Part shown: positions 60,327-64,000 of the stretch, piece by piece
Numbering within the stretch: position 1 is the stretch's first letter
Layout: each line of letters begins with the position of its first letter
From: Streptomyces sp. LUP47B
GTDB taxonomy: Bacteria > Actinomycetota > Actinomycetes > Streptomycetales > Streptomycetaceae
Assembly (NCBI RefSeq): GCF_001746295.1
Contig: NZ_MJAH01000002.1
Location: forward strand, 259,485 to 323,484
DNA length: 64,000 nt
Direction of reading: 5' to 3'
The notes under the pieces: model-generated
What the model was told of the DNA's origin: nothing
Seen by the model: the letters and a program-made list of their open reading frames with translations, nothing else
Database searches by the model: none
Made by a program: the position numbers and the translations under genes

Positions 60327-61820
60327 CTACTGCAGGTCCGCCTTCTTCAACTCCTCGGCGGTCAAGGGCGGTTCGGTCAGAGTCGGCTTCAACGGGCCGA
60401 CCGCCGCCGCCAACAGGACACTCGGCGCGAGCAACACCTCGGCCCGCCGCTCCAGCGACGTCACGTCGGTGACGCGGCGGGCGATACGGCCGTTGCCGGT
60501 GGCCGTGTACATCAGCCGGTCGACGTACGCGGCCACCAGGCGGTCCCGCGCCGTCGGCCCCTCCTCCGTGGCGCCCGGGTAGAACACGTCCTGCCCTATC
60601 GCCAGATCCCACGCGGCCGCGACCGGCCGGGCGATCGCCTTCTGGATACGACGGGACAGACCGGGCGCGCCCCAGCCATGCCGTCGTATCACCGCCCGCA
60701 GGGCCACCGCGCCCTGGGCCGCCACCGACATGCCGTGCCCGTAGACCGGGTTGAACGCGGCGACGGCGTCGCCCAGCACGGCGAAGTTCTCGGGCCACAC
60801 CGGCATCCGCTCGTAGTAATGGCGGTGATTGGCGGTCGTCCTGGTCAGCGCCACGTCCGTCAGCGGCTCGGCCCGTTCGACGAGGTCGGCGACGATCGGG
60901 TGGCGCAGCTCCGCACGGGCGTACCGGGCGAAGTCGGCGGCGTCGGCGGAGGGTTCGCCGCCGCGCGTGCCGTACAGCGTGACCAGCCACTGCCCGTCCT
61001 CGATCGGCAGCAGCACACCGCCGTGTCCCGGCCGCCCGGAGCGCGCGTCGGGCTGGACGCTGATGACGGGGTAGCCGTCGCGGGCGAGTTCGGGGGCGCG
61101 GTAGCGGCGGCTGGCGTAGGTGAGACCGGGGTCCACGGTGCGGCTGCGGGGGGTGGGCAGGCCGAGCTCGGTGAGCCAGCGCGGGGTCCGTGAGGAGCGG
61201 CCCGTCGCGTCGACCACCAGGTCGGCGCGCAGGGTGCGTTCGGCGCCGGCCACCCGCACCCGGACGCCGGTCACGGCCGTGCCCGTGCCGTCGAGCCCGA
61301 GCACCTCGGCGCCTTCGAGCAGCTCGATCCGGTCGTCGGCCAGCACCTGGGCCCGCACCGTGGCGTCCAGCAGGTCCCTGCTGCACAGCAGCATGAAGTG
61401 CGACTCGTGCCAGCGGCGGAACCAGCCCCTCGGCGACAGCGCCACCATGTCCGTGGTCACCGGCAGCCGGTGTGCCCCCGCTGCCCGCAGTCGCCGCGTC
61501 ACACCCGGCAGCAGTTCCTCCAACGCGATCGCCCCGCCGGACCACAGCTGGTGGACGTGGCGGGCCTGCGGAAGCCCCTTGCGGGAGGCCGGCCCGGAGG
61601 GCAGGACGTCGCGCTCCACGAGGATCACCCGGTCGGCGAGCCCGGCCAGGGCGGCGGCCGCGAGCATGCCGCTGTGTGACCCCCCGAGGACGACGGCGAC
61701 CGTGGCGGAGCGGGGACGCTCGGTCAGGTTCGCCTCCCGGCGGTCACGCCGGTCATCCTCGCCGGCCTGCTTTCCTGCCGGGGGCCCGGGGGGTGTCCCC
61801 CGGGAAGACGCTGTACTCAT
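60327..61820 (-). CDS. FAD-dependent monooxygenase/oxidoreductase
   Basis: 497 residues from ATG 61820, overlapping the upstream gene by 68 nt. The Rossmann motif reads VAVVLGGSHSGMLAAAAL (a Ser-containing variant of GxGxxG). The second FAD site NFAVLGDAVAAFNPVYGHGM matches the GD motif of group A flavin monooxygenases/geranylgeranyl reductase-like enzymes. The first 40 residues are disordered. It belongs with the MAB_1171c-type and ImmA/IrrE-like genes in one operon. Substrate is unknown. Confidence 0.88.
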   Translation of the reverse strand: MSTASSRGTPPGPPAGKQAGEDDRRDRREANLTERPRSATVAVVLGGSHSGMLAAAALAGLADRVILVERDVLPSGPASRKGLPQARHVHQLWSGGAIALEELLPGVTRRLRAAGAHRLPVTTDMVALSPRGWFRRWHESHFMLLCSRDLLDATVRAQVLADDRIELLEGAEVLGLDGTGTAVTGVRVRVAGAERTLRADLVVDATGRSSRTPRWLTELGLPTPRSRTVDPGLTYASRRYRAPELARDGYPVISVQPDARSGRPGHGGVLLPIEDGQWLVTLYGTRGGEPSADAADFARYARAELRHPIVADLVERAEPLTDVALTRTTANHRHYYERMPVWPENFAVLGDAVAAFNPVYGHGMSVAAQGAVALRAVIRRHGWGAPGLSRRIQKAIARPVAAAWDLAIGQDVFYPGATEEGPTARDRLVAAYVDRLMYTATGNGRIARRVTDVTSLERRAEVLLAPSVLLAAAVGPLKPTLTEPPLTAEELKKADLQ

Positions 61821-63045
61821 GCGTGGACATGCTCTCTGCCGGGACGGTGGCGCGGCTGCGCACCGCCGTGATCTCGTCGGGACTGCGCAGGGCCTCGGAG
61901 ACGGCGTGGATCTCCTGCAACAGGTAGGTGGTGTCGAAAGCCGTCGTGTCGTCGCCGTCCGTGGCGTGCCGACCGGTCTCGACGGCCTCCAGGATCGTCA
62001 CGGCGGCGGCGAGGGCCTGGGCCCGGTCGGGCGCGGCGCCGAGAGCGAGGGCGGCGTCGTGGGCCTGCCGCCGCAGGTCTTCGTCGAGGCGGCGGGAGAG
62101 CTGGAGGAGCGCGTCGCGGATGTAGGTCTCGCGGCGGATCAGGCGGATCTCGGGGGCGGCCCACAGGGCGAGCGGCTCACGGCGGCCGGTGACGGTTCGC
62201 AGCAGCCGGGCCAGCGGCTTGAGGGTCCGGCACCGGCGGCGGATCAGCCAGCGCCCCTGGAGGTACTGTCCGGCGTGCGGGACGATGACGCCGGTCGCGA
62301 CCATGGTGGCGCCCACGCAGGCGGCGGACGGCGCGATGTTGGTGTTGAGCCAGTCCAGGTCGTGCCCGGTCCACCGGGCCGTGATGGCGGTGAACTTGGC
62401 GGCGCTGAAGAGGAGGTTGGTGACGTATCCGACGCTCAGGAACCTCAGCCCCCAGCGCAGCCACCCGTCGAGTCCGTCGGTGCGTATCCACGTCCAGATG
62501 AGCCGGGCGGTGATCAGGCAGGCTGCCGTGTGCACGGTCAGGTAGAGGAGGATCTCCTCGCGCATGAAGGGGGTGGTGGCGTAGTACGTGTCCAGGTCCC
62601 GGATCTGTTCCACCGGTACGTCGGCGAGCGCGAACAGGACCCACAGCGCGACCACCACGGCCGTGTAGACGGAGACCACCCACCGGGTCGCACGGCGCGT
62701 CTGCTCCCGGCGGTCGGTGTGGCCGTTGCGCCAGTGCACCACCAGCAGCAGCCAGGACGCGGACAGCGCGGTGATCAGGGAGTACACCCAGGGTGCCGCG
62801 ATGTTGGGTACACCGGTGACCCGGTTGGTCCAGGCGATGGTGCTCGGGGCCGCGAAGACGAACACCGCGCAGGCGAGCAGCAGCACACCGCCTACGGCAC
62901 GCAGCAGAGGGTCCCGCCACAGCTTGACGATGCTGGGCAGCTTGATCGCCAGGGCCGCGCCCAGGACCAGGCCCGGCAGCCAGAAGGAGATGGACAGGCC
63001 GGTGAGGAACGCGGCCGGTCCGTCGGCCAGTTGTGGAGCGGTCAC
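61753..63045 (-). CDS. MAB_1171c-family membrane protein
   Basis: 430 residues from GTG 63045, which overlaps the stop of the upstream gene (GTGA). Seven or eight membrane segments fill the N-terminal 260 residues (SISFWLPGLVLGAALAIKLP). The cytoplasmic C-terminal part is helical (LIRRETYIRDALLQLSRRLD). This matches the actinobacterial family labelled MAB_1171c putative transporter, usually next to an ImmA/IrrE-like toxin-labelled gene, as here. No transport activity has been shown to my knowledge. Confidence 0.85.
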   Translation of the reverse strand: MTAPQLADGPAAFLTGLSISFWLPGLVLGAALAIKLPSIVKLWRDPLLRAVGGVLLLACAVFVFAAPSTIAWTNRVTGVPNIAAPWVYSLITALSASWLLLVVHWRNGHTDRREQTRRATRWVVSVYTAVVVALWVLFALADVPVEQIRDLDTYYATTPFMREEILLYLTVHTAACLITARLIWTWIRTDGLDGWLRWGLRFLSVGYVTNLLFSAAKFTAITARWTGHDLDWLNTNIAPSAACVGATMVATGVIVPHAGQYLQGRWLIRRRCRTLKPLARLLRTVTGRREPLALWAAPEIRLIRRETYIRDALLQLSRRLDEDLRRQAHDAALALGAAPDRAQALAAAVTILEAVETGRHATDGDDTTAFDTTYLLQEIHAVSEALRSPDEITAVRSRATVPAESMSTHEYSVFPGDTPRAPGRKAGRRG

Positions 63046-63641
63046 CGGGTCCCGCCTCCGCGGCCTCGGTAGCCGAGGGACCTCTGGACCGGGTCGGCGG
63101 CGGCACGGTCGCCGCCCCGCCCCGACGCGTAGGGCCAGAACGCCGCTGCCAGCCGGTGCCCGAAGTCGTCGGCCTCGGCCTCGTCCGCCTCGCGGGAGCC
63201 GTTGCGGGCCGCCACGGTCAGGGCGACGGAGTCCCAGCCTGGCCGGCCGGCCAGCGCGTCCGCCGCGGCCGCGTGATGGTGCGAGTGGCCCGCGTGCAGG
63301 TGCCACAACTCATGGCCCAGTATGACCAGTTGCTGCATCTCCTCGGCCCGCTCCTCCACGATGACGAGGTCGAAGTCCTGGAACTCCACCCACAGTCCGG
63401 TCACCGCGATCTCGTCGGGGAACCGCTCGAAGCGCAGGTCCACGGGCCGCCCGCCGCGGCGCGCGCTCATCTCCTGGCACAGGGCCCGGCACAGCTCGGG
63501 CACGTCGGCCGGGGGACGGGGTCTGGCCCGAACCGCGGCGGTGAGGTGGGAGACCAGATCGCGCATGGCCGAGGTCGCACGGGTGCGTCGTAGCGCCGAG
63601 GCGATCCGGGCCGCACTCCTGCGCGCGCCCGCGATGTCCAT
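63042..63641 (-). CDS. ImmA/IrrE-type metalloprotease-like protein
   Basis: 199 residues from ATG 63641 (AGGGGGTGGG upstream). The zinc motif HELWHLHAGH (HExxH) and a downstream EADEAEADDFGHRLA fit the ImmA/IrrE fold. Databases often label these as toxin components, but no XRE-type antitoxin gene is seen here. It may cleave a regulator. It leads an operon with the MAB_1171c and FAD genes. Confidence 0.82.
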   Translation of the reverse strand: MDIAGARRSAARIASALRRTRATSAMRDLVSHLTAAVRARPRPPADVPELCRALCQEMSARRGGRPVDLRFERFPDEIAVTGLWVEFQDFDLVIVEERAEEMQQLVILGHELWHLHAGHSHHHAAAADALAGRPGWDSVALTVAARNGSREADEAEADDFGHRLAAAFWPYASGRGGDRAAADPVQRSLGYRGRGGGTR

Positions 63642-63739
63642 CCCACCCCCTGAGCTCTCCCGCCGCCGTAGGACGGGCTGTTCGAGACTACGCGCCCGGC
63701 CCTGTCCCGTCACGCGATCCGATTTTGCTGCTCGGGCCA

Positions 63740-63768
63740 TTGACTGGAAAGCGCTTCCTGCCTACGGT
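63740..63768 (+). promoter_or_regulatory. Promoter with LacI-type operator in spacer
   Basis: TTGACT (63740-63745), a spacer of exactly 17 nt, and TACGGT (63763-63768) form a good vegetative promoter. The spacer begins GGAAAGCGCTTCC with the perfect 8-bp core AAGCGCTT, a classical LacI/GalR operator placed to block RNA polymerase. TTCGAGATATCGAA further on (63792-63805) resembles the IclR site at 58655-58681. Confidence 0.7.
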
Positions 63769-63820
63769 CCCGTTCGAAGTTACGAGCGCAATTCGAGATA
63801 TCGAACAGATGGGGCAGGGA

Positions 63821-64000
63821 ATGGGACGACCTGACCTGAGCCGCAGGCAACTTCTCGCCGCGGCGGGCGGACTGAGCGTCGCCGCGAGTCTCGGCTTCGC
63901 GGCCCTCGGTACCGGCGCCGACGCGCTCGCCTCCGGCGCGGACACCCGGGTGCGCTACTGGAACCTCTTCAGCGGCGGCGACGGCGCCAACATGATCACG
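63821..64000 (+). CDS. Sugar ABC transporter substrate-binding protein, 3' part beyond window
   Basis: The first 60 codons are seen. ATG 63821 opens a Tat signal (LSRRQLLAAAGGLSVAASLG), followed by the start of the mature part TRVRYWNLFSGGDGANMIT, typical of family 1 extracellular solute-binding proteins. ATG 63809 is an alternative. The Tat route suggests export in folded state. The permeases are expected beyond the edge. Confidence 0.8.
   Translation, partial: MGRPDLSRRQLLAAAGGLSVAASLGFAALGTGADALASGADTRVRYWNLFSGGDGANMIT

Noticed and set aside
63042..63641. Toxin-antitoxin pair
   Set aside because: The HExxH protein lacks an adjacent XRE-type antitoxin, and its operon partners are a membrane protein and a flavoenzyme.

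Overview
The window is a very GC-rich actinobacterial chromosome segment. Codon use with G/C in third positions, NarL-type two-component pairs, ATGA/GTGA gene overlaps, rare TTA codons and many Streptomyces-type families all point to the genus Streptomyces. The stretch Mbl / AccDA-like / MatB / MatC / GntR recalls the malonyl-CoA synthetase neighbourhood of S. coelicolor. No rRNA, tRNA, CRISPR array, transposase or complete insertion sequence was seen. Two genes are cut by the window edges.

Layout. 1-5355: a fructan or other sugar utilisation locus (GH32-like hydrolase, LacI regulator with two near-identical operators, ABC binding protein and two permeases). 5707-15903: an MMPL exporter, two paralogous sensor kinases flanking an SGNH hydrolase with one shared response regulator, then a DedA/methyltransferase pair and a second kinase/regulator pair. 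15927-20131: MarR beside a decayed ene-reductase, an APC permease, a small unknown gene, and a gene-poor repeat-rich stretch holding three 81-bp tandem repeats that grew out of a fragment of an acyl-CoA synthetase gene. 20132-23143: a divergent STAS-ANTAR / MEDS-anti-sigma pair and an alpha/beta hydrolase.

23328-33706 is the most unusual part: an FxSxx-COOH cyclophane-peptide system (fxsA precursor ending FNSAL, fxsB radical SAM/SPASM enzyme, AAC(3)-like acetyltransferase, TIR-like fxsC, and a 1307-residue MinD-TIR-NB-ARC-TPR fxsT), read leftwards. Across a short intergenic region lies a rightward SLATT 2TM protein, which faces a SLOG gene. Radical SAM peptide chemistry, TIR/STAND signalling and a membrane-effector family therefore sit together, which suggests a conflict or signalling island.

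33821-42237: a Gfo/Idh/MocA oxidoreductase divergent from a gamma-butyrolactone-receptor-like TetR with a likely operator between them, an MreB-like protein, and a malonate operon (matC-matB-carboxyltransferase) divergent from its probable GntR regulator. 42277-44979: an ATP-grasp protein, a MerR-PP2C fusion and a methyltransferase.

44966-56885: two leftward blocks for cell-envelope glycan work. The larger runs from GT4 (55702) down to 44966 with almost every start overlapping the preceding stop (GT4, methyltransferase, AftD-like arabinofuranosyltransferase, condensation-like acyltransferase, methyltransferase, DMT transporter, Trm112-like, FkbM methyltransferase, unknown). DUF3068 lies upstream with its own promoter. 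57089-60326: a small membrane protein, a PucR-type regulator, then IclR and an SMP-30 lactonase. 60327-63641: a metalloprotease-like ImmA/IrrE protein, a MAB_1171c-type membrane protein and an FAD monooxygenase in one overlapping operon. 63740-64000: a consensus promoter with a LacI-type operator in its spacer leads into a Tat-exported sugar-binding protein that runs off the right edge.
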